Notes: generated from the letters alone by a model not told the origin. Shown: positions 23,706-33,234, counted from the first letter of the stretch. The stretch: 36,045 nucleotides of DNA from Bifidobacterium parmae (GCF_002860365.1 NZ_NMWT01000004.1:32263-68307), one strand, 5' to 3'. Numbers and translations are program-made.

Positions 23706-23719
23706 TCCGGAACGACCCG

Positions 23720-26008
23720 CTACGCGATGACCTTGGTGCTTTCCACCTTGGCCACATACCACTGGTTGAACCGCACCAGGGGCTTCCTCAGCACGAGTCC
23801 GATGAGCAGCAGCGGCGGGATGACCAGCAGCAGCGCGCCCATCGCGCGCCAATAGTCCATGTCGTAGATGCCGGCGATGGCGGCGCGGATCATCGTCACC
23901 GCGTGGGTGACGGGCAGCGCCGGGCTGATCGCGCCCAGCCATCCGGGCAGCATCTGCAACGGGTAGGCGGCGTTCGAACCGGCGATCTGCATGATGAGCA
24001 TGAGCACGCCGATCGCCTTGCCCACGTTGCCGAAGCTCACCACCATCGTGTAGGCGAAGAACGAGAACACCAGCGAGCTCACCCATCCGGTGAGCATGAA
24101 CAGCAGCGGATGCACGGCCTGCACGTGGATGAACAGCAGCGCGCCGCCGAACGAGAACGTGCTCTGCAGCAGCGCGATCAGCGCGAAGATCCCGTAATGG
24201 CCGAGATACATCTGATGCGGGCGCGGGTCGCCGAGTTCGCGGCGCACGCGATGCGAGACGGTCGTCTTCAACGTGACCGCCATGAGCAGCGCGCCCACCC
24301 ACAACGGCAGCAGCAGGTACAGCGGCGCGAGCGACGAGCCGAAGCTCTCCACCGGGAACACGGCCTTGCGTTGCAGCGCGACCGGCGCGGCCAGCGTGGC
24401 GGCCAGCGTGTCCGGATCGTTGCCGAGCACCTCCTTGACCATGCTCATGTCGCCGCTGTTCAGCGCGGCGGCGAGCTTCTCGTCGAACGCGCCGAGCCGC
24501 TTGCCGGCCTTCGCGAGCTTGCCGGACACGTCGGTGAGCGTCTGCTGCACGTCCGCGAGTCCGGTCTTCGCGTTCGCGGCGGTCGTGTCGAGATCGCCGA
24601 GCGTCGTCGTGAGCTTCGCCGCGCCCGCGTCGAGCACCTGCGTCGCGTCGGTCACGGACGCGTTCAACTGGGCGAGCTGCGGTTTGACCTGCGTGTCGAA
24701 GTTCGATTTCACGCCGGCGATCGCGGATTGCGCCTGCGTGGCGAGATCCTTGACCTGCGCATGCTGGTTCTGCACGTCCGTGTTCTTCGCGCGCACCGCG
24801 TTCGCCGCGTCCGTCAGGCGCGTCTGCAACGTCTGCTGCACGCCGATCGCCGTGTCCAGCCGGTCGAGCATCGGCTGCAGCACGGACTGCAGGTTCTCCG
24901 GCAGTTTGGCCTGCAGGTCGGCGATCGACTGGCGGATCTTCTGGTATTCGGCGATCTGGTCGCCCACGTGCTTCGCCTGCGTGTCGAGCGCGGCGGCCGT
25001 GTCGGTGGCCTGCGTGCCCGCGTCCGCGTACAGCTTGTCCACGGAGTCGGCGACGGCGCCGTAGCTGTCGGCGCTGGAGGCGAGCGCTCCGGCGAGCGTG
25101 TCCGCGGCGGTGGTCATCGCGCCGGACAGGTCGGTCGCGCCTTGTTTCGCGGCGTCCAGCTGCGATCCGGCGGCGGTCGCGGAGTTCGACGCGTTGGCGA
25201 GCAGCGCGCTCGAATCGTCGAGCAGCGCGCCGGCCGAACCGGTGATCGTCGCGTAGCTGGACAGCATCGACGACGTGTCGTCGAGCGTGGTCGCGAAGTC
25301 GCCGATGTTCGCGCTGAACCGTGCGAGCGCGGTCTGCGCGCCCGGCGTGGAGAGGTCGTCGGCGAGCTGCGACGCGATGGAGAGCGCGGTGCTCGTCAGC
25401 GTCTTCGCGAACATCTGGTTGATCTGCGTGCTCACCTCGTTCGCGCCCTCGTTGGTGAGGTTCGGCGCGAGCGCGTTCTTCTTCTCGTTGTCGTAGTAGT
25501 CGATCTTCACGTTGTCGACGTCGGCGGAGAAGAACGTCATCATCTTCTTGCTGAAGTCCTTGGGGATGACGATGGCCGCATAGTATTTGCCGGATTTCGT
25601 GCCGTCGATCGCGTCGTCCTTCGTGGTGATCGTCCAGTCGAGCTGCGAGTTGGCGCGCAGCGTGTTGACGACGGTGTCGCCGATCGTCATCTTCACGGGG
25701 ATCAGGTCGGACTTGTAGCCTTCGTCGACGCTTGCGACCGCGAACTTCAGGTTCTTGAGGTCGCCGAACGGGTTCCAGCTGGCGGCGATGTTGAACCAGG
25801 AGAACAGTCCGGGGATCGACACGAGGCCGATCACGATGATGATGGAGACGACGTTGCTGAACATGCGGCGCACGTCGCCGACGAACAGCCGCCACGTCTT
25901 GTGCGTGACGCGCGGCGCCGCGGCGTGCGCGGTCTCGCCGGCGCCCGCGTCACCGCCGACGGCGTCGACGACGGGCTCGATGCGTTCGGTCGTATCGTTC
26001 ACGCTCAT
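23720..26008 (-). CDS. YhgE/Pip-domain membrane protein (second of pair)
   Basis: The protein has 762 residues. ATG 26008 overlaps the stop of the upstream paralogue by four bases and has GGGAGG eight bases upstream. After a 40-residue cytoplasmic segment, one helix (about 55-75, ending GLFSWFNIAASWNPFGD) leads into a large outer domain. It has the YhgE opening (LKFAVASVDEGYKSD, SGKYYAAIVIPKDFSKKM) and long coiled coils rich in Ala/Gln/Asp. The last about 200 residues contain five or six helices of the ABC-2 type. This family includes the phage infection protein of Lactococcus and type VII-associated proteins; the molecular role is not settled. Tight overlap says the two proteins act together, perhaps as a heterodimer. 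Confidence 0.88.
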   Translation of the reverse strand: MSVNDTTERIEPVVDAVGGDAGAGETAHAAAPRVTHKTWRLFVGDVRRMFSNVVSIIIVIGLVSIPGLFSWFNIAASWNPFGDLKNLKFAVASVDEGYKSDLIPVKMTIGDTVVNTLRANSQLDWTITTKDDAIDGTKSGKYYAAIVIPKDFSKKMMTFFSADVDNVKIDYYDNEKKNALAPNLTNEGANEVSTQINQMFAKTLTSTALSIASQLADDLSTPGAQTALARFSANIGDFATTLDDTSSMLSSYATITGSAGALLDDSSALLANASNSATAAGSQLDAAKQGATDLSGAMTTAADTLAGALASSADSYGAVADSVDKLYADAGTQATDTAAALDTQAKHVGDQIAEYQKIRQSIADLQAKLPENLQSVLQPMLDRLDTAIGVQQTLQTRLTDAANAVRAKNTDVQNQHAQVKDLATQAQSAIAGVKSNFDTQVKPQLAQLNASVTDATQVLDAGAAKLTTTLGDLDTTAANAKTGLADVQQTLTDVSGKLAKAGKRLGAFDEKLAAALNSGDMSMVKEVLGNDPDTLAATLAAPVALQRKAVFPVESFGSSLAPLYLLLPLWVGALLMAVTLKTTVSHRVRRELGDPRPHQMYLGHYGIFALIALLQSTFSFGGALLFIHVQAVHPLLFMLTGWVSSLVFSFFAYTMVVSFGNVGKAIGVLMLIMQIAGSNAAYPLQMLPGWLGAISPALPVTHAVTMIRAAIAGIYDMDYWRAMGALLLVIPPLLLIGLVLRKPLVRFNQWYVAKVESTKVIA

Positions 26009-28632
26009 TGCGCGTGCCTCCCCTCATGCGTCGGATTGAGCGGTTGCGCGAGTTTCTCCCGCACGCGTTCGCGCTTGCGCGCCTTCGCCTTCTCGCGGAT
26101 GCGTTCGCGCTCGCGGATGTACGCGCGGATCGCCTCGTCGTCCAGGTTGCCGAGCTCCATCTGCCGGCGCAGGTTGTCGTTCATGAATTCGATGGTGAGC
26201 AGGAACGCGATGATGATGAGGATCCAGATGATCCACGTGAGCAGCGCCTCCAGCTTCGTGTTCGGCGTGAGCGAGAACGTGACGGCGAGCACGACCGGCA
26301 CGACGATGCCGGCGACGAGCGCGCCCTGCTTGAGCCGCGGATAGTGGACGGCGAAGCGCGCCGCCTGCCGTTCGATGCGCTCGCGGTAGCCTTCGTGGCT
26401 GGACAGCATGCGCACGGCCGTGGAGAGCCGGTATTCGGTGCCGGGCATGTGCACCGGTTCGCCGATGATCATGTCGCTCTCCTCGATCTCGCGCGCGAAC
26501 AGGCGGTTCACGTTCGCCATGAGCGGGCGGACGAGCAGGCCGATCGCGAGGCCGAGCAGGGCGAACAGCAGCAGGTGGCCGATCGCCGCGAACCATTGGC
26601 CGCCGTAGAATCCGCCGATCGTCTCGCGGAACGCGTCGATCGAATACGTGAACGGGAACAGCGGATACAGGTTGCGGAAGAAGGCCGGCATCATCTCGAT
26701 CGGGTACAGGCCGGATGCGCCGGGGATCTGCAGGATGATGAGCGCCACGCACACGCCCTTGCCGACGTGCAGGAACGTGGTCGACAACGCGAAGATCAGC
26801 GAGGCGTAGACGAGCGACGTGATCACGCCGGTGAGCACGAACGCGAACGGGTTCACGCTCTGCACGCCGATGACGAGGTCGCCGACCGTGGTCGCGAGCC
26901 CCTGCGCGGCCGCGAACACGCAGAACAGCAGGAACCGGCCCAGATAGCCCTGCGTGATCGTCATGTTCTCGATGCCTTCGTCGTCGGTTTCGAGCTTCAG
27001 GATCACGGCGAGCGCGAACGCGCCCACCCACAGCGCCATGTTGGTGAACAGCGGCGCCATGCCGGAACCGTAGGAGGCGACCGGGTAGAGGATCTTCTTG
27101 TTGATCACGGTGGGGGAGAGCATGAATTCGGCGATGCGGTCCGTGTCGAGCTGCCCGTCCGAGCCGAACAGGTCGCCGAGCATGCTGGACGTGTCGAGCG
27201 CACGCAGGTCGGTGGCGACGGTGTCGAGTTTCGTGGCCATGCCGGCGAGCGCCTTGTCGGTGTCGCCGAGCGCGGTGACGGTGTCTGCGGCGGCGCGGTC
27301 GAGCTGGTCGAGCACGACGTTCGTCTGGCTGATGAGCGCGCCTTGGCTGGCGAGGCCGCCGGCGAGCGTGCCGGTCGTGCCGGCGAGCGTGTTGAGTCCG
27401 CTGTTGAGCTGCGGCAGGGCGCCGGTGGTGAGCGTTTTACGTGCGTTGGTGGTCGTCGTGAGCGTCGTCTGCGTGGCCGTGTTGAACGTCGTGGCGAGGC
27501 CGGAGACCGATGTGACGGTTTTCGCCGTGTCGTCGTTGAGGGTTTTCGCGTTCTTCAGCGTTTCCGCGGTGGCCGCGTTGCGTTGTTGGAGTTCGTCGAC
27601 GACTTTCTGGAGCGCGGTCGTGTCGATGCCGGCGGGCGGGTTCGCGACGATGGTCTTGAGCTGGTCGATAATCTGCTTGTTGGTCTGGTTGACCTGGGTG
27701 AGCGTGGTGACCGCGTCGCCGACGGCGCCGTTGGCGACGGTGATGCCGCCGGCGATCTGGTTGACGCCGTCGGTGGCCTGCTGGGAGGCCTGCGAGAGGA
27801 GCGACGTGCCGGTGTCGAGCGTGCCGGACGTGGTCGTCACGAACGTGTTGAGCGTCGTCTGCGTGGTGCCGATGAGCTGTGACGTGCTGTTGAGTCCGGT
27901 GGTCGCGTCGTTGGCGAGGCGCTGCACGTCGGTGAGCGCCTCGCGCGCCTGCTGGGTCTTGGCCGGCGTCTGTTTGAGCGTGGCGGTGAGGTCGTCGATC
28001 TTGCCGCGCGTGTTGACGACGTCGCGTCGCGCGTCGTCGAGGGATTTCAGGGTTTTCGTCTGGAGGGTCCCGGCGGTGGTTCCGGCCTTGTCGGTCGCCT
28101 TGTTGACGGCTTCGGAGAGGACCTTGCTGACGGTGGAGACGAACGTGCCGTTGACCTGCGTGTCGACGGTGCCGGCGCCCACGTCGGTGATCTTCGGGGC
28201 GACGGCGTTCGCCTTCTCGTTCACGTAGTATTCGAGTTGCGGGCGGTCGCCGCCGGTGACGACGCCGGCCATGCGGTCGCTGAAGTCCTTGGGGATGATG
28301 ATGGCCGCGTACGCTTTGCCGGATTCGACGCGGTTCATCGCCTCGGATTGGTCGGCGAACGTCCATCCGAGCTGATGGTTCGCCTTGAGCTGCGTGACGA
28401 TCTGGTCGCCGAGGTTCTGCTTGCCGATGAGCGCGCTGTTCGTGCCCTTGTCGTTGTTGGCGATGACCACCTGGATGCCCTGCGTGTTGCCGTACGGGTT
28501 CCAGAATCCCACGATGTTGAACCATGCGTACAGCGGGGGGATGAAAGTCAGTCCGGCGGCGATGACCCATGCGGCCGGCACTTTCAGCATGCGGATGAGG
28601 TCGCGTTTGATGATCGCGAGAACGTTGCCCAT
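26005..28632 (-). CDS. YhgE/Pip-domain membrane protein (first of pair)
   Basis: The protein has 875 residues; ATG 28632 is preceded by AAGGAA. An N-terminal helix (about 15-40, ending LYAWFNIVGFWNPYGNT) is followed by the YhgE opening (IQVVIANNDKGTNSA, SGKAYAAIIIPKDFSDRM). Next come a long Thr/Asn-rich outer coiled coil and about six ABC-2-type helices. Unlike its partner it continues with a cytoplasmic stretch (EIEESDMIIGEPVHMPG), two more helices and a basic tail (REREREKAKARKRERVREK-like), so it is about 110 residues longer. The large outer domain suggests export or surface binding. No TetR-type regulator, often a neighbour of such genes, is present in the window. Confidence 0.88.
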   Translation of the reverse strand: MGNVLAIIKRDLIRMLKVPAAWVIAAGLTFIPPLYAWFNIVGFWNPYGNTQGIQVVIANNDKGTNSALIGKQNLGDQIVTQLKANHQLGWTFADQSEAMNRVESGKAYAAIIIPKDFSDRMAGVVTGGDRPQLEYYVNEKANAVAPKITDVGAGTVDTQVNGTFVSTVSKVLSEAVNKATDKAGTTAGTLQTKTLKSLDDARRDVVNTRGKIDDLTATLKQTPAKTQQAREALTDVQRLANDATTGLNSTSQLIGTTQTTLNTFVTTTSGTLDTGTSLLSQASQQATDGVNQIAGGITVANGAVGDAVTTLTQVNQTNKQIIDQLKTIVANPPAGIDTTALQKVVDELQQRNAATAETLKNAKTLNDDTAKTVTSVSGLATTFNTATQTTLTTTTNARKTLTTGALPQLNSGLNTLAGTTGTLAGGLASQGALISQTNVVLDQLDRAAADTVTALGDTDKALAGMATKLDTVATDLRALDTSSMLGDLFGSDGQLDTDRIAEFMLSPTVINKKILYPVASYGSGMAPLFTNMALWVGAFALAVILKLETDDEGIENMTITQGYLGRFLLFCVFAAAQGLATTVGDLVIGVQSVNPFAFVLTGVITSLVYASLIFALSTTFLHVGKGVCVALIILQIPGASGLYPIEMMPAFFRNLYPLFPFTYSIDAFRETIGGFYGGQWFAAIGHLLLFALLGLAIGLLVRPLMANVNRLFAREIEESDMIIGEPVHMPGTEYRLSTAVRMLSSHEGYRERIERQAARFAVHYPRLKQGALVAGIVVPVVLAVTFSLTPNTKLEALLTWIIWILIIIAFLLTIEFMNDNLRRQMELGNLDDEAIRAYIRERERIREKAKARKRERVREKLAQPLNPTHEGRHAQ

Positions 28633-28684
28633 GCCTGTGTGTTCCTTCTACTTACTGCTGTCGTGCGAGACGATGTCAGTGTTC

Positions 28685-28745
28685 ACCCTAGTGGAAGGTG
28701 ATGAAGGAACCGCAACGATTGCCGTGTCGCTAGTCAATCTGTCTA
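28685..28745 (-). promoter_or_regulatory. candidate promoter and operator of the YhgE/Pip pair
   Basis: On the minus strand TAGGGT (28685-28690) could be the -10, with a weak TTGCGG 19 bp upstream. Further up, TAGTCA-atc-TGTCTA (28731-28745) is a near-perfect inverted repeat of the size used by TetR-type repressors. The leader to ATG 28632 is about 45 bases. Confidence 0.35.
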
Positions 28746-28784
28746 ATTTTACGCTGATTGGCGGTCGATGAGTGCCGATCCGCC

Positions 28785-29066
28785 TCGCCCCCTCTGATGG
28801 GCTGTCCGCGGTGTCGTCCTCTTCTTTGGCCCCTCTGGAGGACATCGCCGTGAAGCAAACGCCAGAGGCGTTTGCAGGCGATGTGCGAGCCGACAGGCGA
28901 GCCGATGTAAGATCGGCCGCAGGCCGTCCGTACTTGCGGATGGTCGTCCGCAGCGCCGGCTTCTTCTTTGGCCCCCTCTGGAGGGGGCTCCCGGCGAAGC
29001 CGGGTGGGGGAGGTATAGCCGGAACGCGACCGTCCGCGGTATCCCTCCCCAGTCTCGCCGGCGGAA
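28785..29066. repeat. degenerate REP-like elements and a 9-bp perfect hairpin
   Basis: A degraded element lies at about 28785-28845 and a complete one at 28973-29018 (CCCCCTCT-GGAGGGGGC, then CCCGGC/GCCGGG). GCAAACGCC-aga-GGCGTTTGC is at 28855-28875. The 8-bp CTTCTTTG precedes both elements. The 28633-29069 gap holds no gene I can support. Confidence 0.65.
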
Positions 29067-29069
29067 CCG

Positions 29070-29939
29070 TCAGGAGGCGATGGAGCCGCCGGAGGCTGCG
29101 GAACCGGATTCGGTGTCGGACGAGCTGCTGGACGAACCGGAGCCGGAGCCCTTCGAGCTGGATCCGGAGCTGCCCGAGCCGGACGAGTCGGAATCGCCGT
29201 TGGAGGAGCCGCCGTTCGAGCCGCCGTTCGAGCCGCCGCCGGGGCCCATGCCGCCGCTCGGCGGCTCGCCCATCTGGCCGCCTTGTCCGCCCTGGCTGTT
29301 GCCGTCGGACGAGCCTCCGGGCATCTGGCCCATCTGGCTCGTGCCGTCGCCGCGGCCGGAATCGGAGAACGCGTTGACGACCGCGCCGCCCGCCACGCCG
29401 CCGAGCAGTCCGCACACCAGCGTCACGCCGGCGATGATCGCCACCGCCTTGCCGCCCAGCTTCGCGCCCTTCGGCTTGCCGCCGTTCGGGGCGCCGTCAG
29501 GCGTGTTGGCGAAGCCGTTGGGAGCCGTGGGCGCATACGGCGCCTGCGGTGCGCCCGGAGCGGCGAATCCGTTCGGGGCACCGCTCGCGCCGGTCCCCGT
29601 TCCCGGGTAGGCGGCGGACTGGGCGCCGGCCGGCTGGAAGGCCGGCTGCTGGGCGGACGCCCACGCCGGCTTCGCGCCGGCGGCCGTCTGGGCCGGGATC
29701 TCGGTGCGGGTGCCGTTGAGGCCGGCGTCCGCACCGCCCGTCGGCGGCAGGGTCTGCGTCGCCGCGGCGGCGCGCGCATCGGCCGCGGCCGGACGCGCAT
29801 CCTCGGGGATGACCTGCGTCGCATCGGCGGATGCGGCGGTGGTCGCGGCGGTGGGCAACGCCGTGGTCGCGGTGGTCTCGGTGGTCGTGGCGGTTGTGGT
29901 GTCGAGCACCTGGGTCTTGTTCGGGTCGTTGGTGGTCAT
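29070..29939 (-). CDS. low-complexity one-pass membrane protein with Gly/Ser-rich outer tail
   Basis: The protein has 289 residues; ATG 29939 is preceded by AAAGGA. The N-terminal 165 residues are Thr/Ala/Pro-rich and cytoplasmic, with three evenly spaced TQ motifs (TQVL at about 9, TQVI at about 41, TQTL at about 61). A basic KPKGAKLGGK patch and one helix (about 168-188) follow. The outer part is Gly/Ser/Met/Gln-rich and ends in a Ser/Gly/Asp stretch. No catalytic domain is seen. It follows the adhesin-like gene by 36 bp and probably forms a unit with it. The composition suggests a flexible stalk or scaffold. Confidence 0.75.
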   Translation of the reverse strand: MTTNDPNKTQVLDTTTATTTETTATTALPTAATTAASADATQVIPEDARPAAADARAAAATQTLPPTGGADAGLNGTRTEIPAQTAAGAKPAWASAQQPAFQPAGAQSAAYPGTGTGASGAPNGFAAPGAPQAPYAPTAPNGFANTPDGAPNGGKPKGAKLGGKAVAIIAGVTLVCGLLGGVAGGAVVNAFSDSGRGDGTSQMGQMPGGSSDGNSQGGQGGQMGEPPSGGMGPGGGSNGGSNGGSSNGDSDSSGSGSSGSSSKGSGSGSSSSSSDTESGSAASGGSIAS

Positions 29940-29975
29940 GGTGGGGTCCTTTCGGAGAATTCGGGTGAAGCTGGG

Positions 29976-31655
29976 TCACATCGTCCAGGTGGTGGAGGTG
30001 TTGAACTGGGTGTCGTAGGAGGAGCGGTCGATCAGGTCGGTGGCGAGCGTGGTGCCGTCGCCGGTGGCCTCGCTCGGCAGGGTCGTCGCGTAGTCGCCGG
30101 TCACGGTGACCGTCACGTCGGAATCGCCCTTCACGACGGTCTTGCCGTTCGCCTTGATCGTCACCGTGTTCCCGTCGGCGTCGACGACCTTGCCGCCGTT
30201 CGCGACGTTCAGCGCGGAGACGGTCGTGCTGTCGGTCACGACCCACGTGGAGGAATCGTCCACGTTCACCGTGATCGGCGCGTCGCTCGTCGTGCCGTCG
30301 CTCGCGTTCGCGTTCTCGGTGATGCTCGCGGCGCCGGTCCACGTCGACCCGTCGAGCAGGTTCAACGTGACCGACGAGATCGTGTCCGCGCTGACCGTGC
30401 CGGCGAGCGTCTGGTTGCGCCCGGTGAACGTGACGGTCGCGCCGTTCGACCCGGCGGACCCCCAGTTGTTCGCGTCATTGCCGGCCGCGGTGATAAGCGC
30501 CGCCTTCGACGAGTCGAAGTCGAGCGTCGTGTTCGAGAGGACCACGTCGGCGGTGGTGTTCGTGAAGTAGAACATCGAACCGGATTCGATCGACGATTTC
30601 AGCGTCGAATCGGCGGCCTGGAACGTCGCGTGCTCGCCGGTCGAGGCTTCGGCGTCGCCGGAGGTCGACTGGTAGATGATCACGCCGTTGGCGACCGGGT
30701 CGCTCGCCGTCTTGCCGGTCACGGTGCTCGTCAGCGTCGAATCCTTGATGAGGATCGTGTTGAGGCCCTCCATGCCGGCGATCTGCGAGCCGGTGGACGT
30801 GCCGGTCACGTTCGTCACCTGCACGTCGCCGGTCGAATACAGCAGCGGCGATCCGGAGCCCGCGGTTGTGAGGTCCGCGTCGTTGAGCGAGATCGAGCCG
30901 CCGCCGCGGTCGGTGGCGACGGTCGCGCTGTGGTCGCCCTGCGTGTCCGCGGTGACCTCGCCGGCGAGGATCGTGCCGGAATAGGTCGCGTCGAGCGCGC
31001 GCGAATTGTCGCCGGTCGTCGCGATCTCGGCGTCGTGGACGAGCGCGGTGCCCGAGTCGGTCGCGAACACGCCGTTCGAGCCGGACGAGTCGGCGGTGAG
31101 GTTCGAGGAGTCGATCACGGTCTTCGATTTCTCGCCGACGGTCAGGCTGACCGAGTTCGTGCCGTAGAAGTTGTTGTTGTCGGCGTTGTCGGAGTCGCCG
31201 GATTTGGTGAGCGTCGCGCCGGTGAGCGTCAACGTGCCGCCGTTCTGCGCGAGCGCCGCGTTCTGGTCGGCGTCGGTCGCGGCCGTCGTGTCGGAGGAGG
31301 CGACCTCCTCGCCGTCGGCGGTGAGCGCCGCCGTGTACGTGCCGGAGTAGTCGTAGGTCATCGTGTTCGCGCCGCCCATGCCGGCCGCCTGACCGGAGAC
31401 GATGATGTCGTTGCCGCGGGTGGAGGTGCCGCGCAGCAGCGCCGTGCCGGCCGCGCCGCCGCCGAAACCGACGATGAGCGCCGCGCCCGCCGCCATCGCG
31501 GCGAGCTTGCCGGTCGTGACCTGCGCGGTGCTGGCGGTGCGGTTGCGGCGGGTGCGGGTGTTGCGCGTGCGGCGCGTGCCGTCTTCGTATGATTCACGGA
31601 AGCTGGTGGAGGTGGTGACGCCCCGCCGCTTGCCGGAGGTGTTCCTGATGCCCAT
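29976..31655 (-). CDS. beta-helix adhesin-like surface protein
   Basis: The protein has 559 residues from ATG 31655, with AAAGG about eight bases upstream; ATG 31673 is an in-frame alternative. The N-terminal 45 residues are very basic (RRTRNTRTRRNRT), followed by one membrane helix (about 50-72) and a long beta-rich outer domain. The domain follows a pattern common in gut Gram-positive adhesin-like proteins: TLTLTGATLTKSGDSDN, NNNFYGTNSVSL, NGVFATDSG, NSRALDATYSGTI, VATDRGGGSI, SPLLYSTGDV, EGLNTILI, IYQSTSGDAE, FYFTNTTADVVL and NWGSAGSNGATV. This predicts a right-handed beta-helix made of parallel strands. No sortase motif is present, so the N-terminal helix anchors it. Its ligand is unknown. 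It leads a two-gene unit with 29070-29939. Confidence 0.85.
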   Translation of the reverse strand: MGIRNTSGKRRGVTTSTSFRESYEDGTRRTRNTRTRRNRTASTAQVTTGKLAAMAAGAALIVGFGGGAAGTALLRGTSTRGNDIIVSGQAAGMGGANTMTYDYSGTYTAALTADGEEVASSDTTAATDADQNAALAQNGGTLTLTGATLTKSGDSDNADNNNFYGTNSVSLTVGEKSKTVIDSSNLTADSSGSNGVFATDSGTALVHDAEIATTGDNSRALDATYSGTILAGEVTADTQGDHSATVATDRGGGSISLNDADLTTAGSGSPLLYSTGDVQVTNVTGTSTGSQIAGMEGLNTILIKDSTLTSTVTGKTASDPVANGVIIYQSTSGDAEASTGEHATFQAADSTLKSSIESGSMFYFTNTTADVVLSNTTLDFDSSKAALITAAGNDANNWGSAGSNGATVTFTGRNQTLAGTVSADTISSVTLNLLDGSTWTGAASITENANASDGTTSDAPITVNVDDSSTWVVTDSTTVSALNVANGGKVVDADGNTVTIKANGKTVVKGDSDVTVTVTGDYATTLPSEATGDGTTLATDLIDRSSYDTQFNTSTTWTM

Positions 31656-31835
31656 GATCGTGCCTTTCGTCATGCCCGCCGCGATGCTTGCGGTGGCGGG
31701 CCGTTCGTTGCTTGCTGGTACCAGTACACCGCCGGTTCCGGGGAAAGCCCTTGCGCGAACGTTCGGGTCGTCTGCGACCTTGCGAAGGGAGTTCTGGAGG
31801 ATTCTTGACCGTTTCCTGAAAGCCCCTCCGACTCG

Positions 31836-31926
31836 GCCCCCGCCGGCGGGGGCTCCCGGCGGAGCTGGGTGGGGGTGGTCTCCGTCCGAGCTGACAAGGG
31901 CCACCCTCAGTCCCGCTTCGCGGGAG
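31836..31926. repeat. REP-like elements between divergent genes
   Basis: CCCCCGCCGGCGGGGGC with CCCGGC...GCTGGGTGGGGG (31836-31880) is followed by CCACCCTCAGTCCCGC-ttc-GCGGGA (31901-31926). They lie in the 322-bp gap between the adhesin-like gene and the CmpB-type gene, which otherwise shows no gene. Confidence 0.7.
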
Positions 31927-31977
31927 CGCGTGACCGGCGTGTTAGCCTGTTGGCATCGCGCGTGGGAAGGAGCCGGC

Positions 31978-33234
31978 ATGGGGAAGTCATCGGATAACAA
32001 GACCCCGGCGGGCGAGGAGGCGGCGGTGGCCGCCGACCTCGTCGCCGCCGAACTCGACGAACAAAGCCGCCTCGACGCGCAACGACTGCCGTGGCTCATC
32101 CGCGTGTACGGCGTGATCGTGCTGCTCGACGGGCTCGTCACGCTGCCGATCGTCGTGCTCGCGTCCATCGCCGCCGTGCGCGCAATCATGCGCGGCGAAC
32201 TCACGTTCCACGCGGCTAGTCTGACCGCCATCCTCACCGGATTGCAGGCGCTCGTCCTCATCGCCAACGCCGCGGCGCTCGTCGTGTTCGGCGTGCTGCT
32301 GCTGCGCAACCGGCGACGCTACGCGGCCCGCTGGGCGTACGTGCTGATGCCGGTCACGCTCGCCGAAGGCATGCTGTCGCTCGCGCTCGCCGGCCTCGGC
32401 GCGAACCTCATCGCGCCGGCCGTGCGCATGGCGATCCTCGTCGCCGTGTCCATCGCGTGCGATCCCGGGCTCGCCGAGGAGCGACGGCTGCAGCGCGCGC
32501 TCAAACGGATGGACGACCGCGACGCCTACGAGCGCGCCGTCGAAGCGGGCATGCTCGGCCGCGACCCGTCCGGCAAAGGGTACATCGCGCTCGACTTCTT
32601 CAACATCTTCTGGCTGTTCACCGTGGCGTGCGTGTTCGGCCTCGCCATCGAGACCGTCTACCACTTCGCGATGTACCACGGCGAACTCCAGGATCGCGCC
32701 GGGCTGCTCTGGGGCCCGTTCTCGCCGATCTACGGGTGCGGCGCGGTGCTCGTCACCGTGGCGCTGAACCGGTTGTGGAAGTCGAACCCGTTCCTGATCT
32801 TCTGCGCGAGCGCGGTGATCGGCGGCACGTTCGAATACGCGACCAGCTGGTTCATGGAGGTGGCGTTCGGCATCACCGCATGGGACTACACCGGGCAGTG
32901 GCTGTCGATCGACGGGCGCACGTCCGGCAAATACATGGTCTTCTGGGGGTTGATCGGCGTGGTGTGGGTGCGCTGGATCCTGCCGCGGCTGCTCGCGCTC
33001 ATCAACCGGATCCCGTGGAAGGTGCGGTATTCGCTCACCGCCGTGTGCGCCGTGCTGATGTTCGTCGACATCGCGTTCACGCTGATGGCGCTCGACTGCT
33101 GGTACGGCCGCATGGCGGGCCTCCCGCAGGATTCACCCGTCACCCAATGGTTCGCCACGCACTACGGCGACGGGTACATGGCGAACCGTTTCCAGACGAT
33201 GAGCATCGACCCGAGCAAGGCCGGGTGCGCGTAA
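31978..33234 (+). CDS. membrane protein with C-terminal CmpB-type (putative ABC transporter type IV) domain
   Basis: The protein has 418 residues; AAGGAG lies five bases before ATG 31978. In-frame codons further upstream run through a repeat region and are not used. Residues 1-35 are cytoplasmic and acidic. Four helices (about 40-160) form an N-terminal unit. A charged loop (EERRLQRALKRMDDRDAYERA) leads to a second set of about six helices. This part has the CmpB/DUF1113 features LLWGPFSPIYGCGAV, IGGTFEYATSWFMEVAFGITAWDY and a following W/D-rich loop. Despite the family name there is no ATPase nearby, so transport is unproven. The extra N-terminal membrane unit makes it longer than plain CmpB-like proteins. 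Confidence 0.8.
   Translation: MGKSSDNKTPAGEEAAVAADLVAAELDEQSRLDAQRLPWLIRVYGVIVLLDGLVTLPIVVLASIAAVRAIMRGELTFHAASLTAILTGLQALVLIANAAALVVFGVLLLRNRRRYAARWAYVLMPVTLAEGMLSLALAGLGANLIAPAVRMAILVAVSIACDPGLAEERRLQRALKRMDDRDAYERAVEAGMLGRDPSGKGYIALDFFNIFWLFTVACVFGLAIETVYHFAMYHGELQDRAGLLWGPFSPIYGCGAVLVTVALNRLWKSNPFLIFCASAVIGGTFEYATSWFMEVAFGITAWDYTGQWLSIDGRTSGKYMVFWGLIGVVWVRWILPRLLALINRIPWKVRYSLTAVCAVLMFVDIAFTLMALDCWYGRMAGLPQDSPVTQWFATHYGDGYMANRFQTMSIDPSKAGCA

Noticed and set aside
21858-25895. A 1345-residue minus-strand open frame
   Set aside because: It overlaps the GT-C-like gene and a YhgE/Pip gene in other frames, is Arg-rich, and has no recognisable motif.
28772-29377. A 201-residue frame in the gap and antisense to the Gly/Ser-rich protein
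   Set aside because: It reads REP remnants and then the reverse of a low-complexity gene; no ribosome-binding site is seen.
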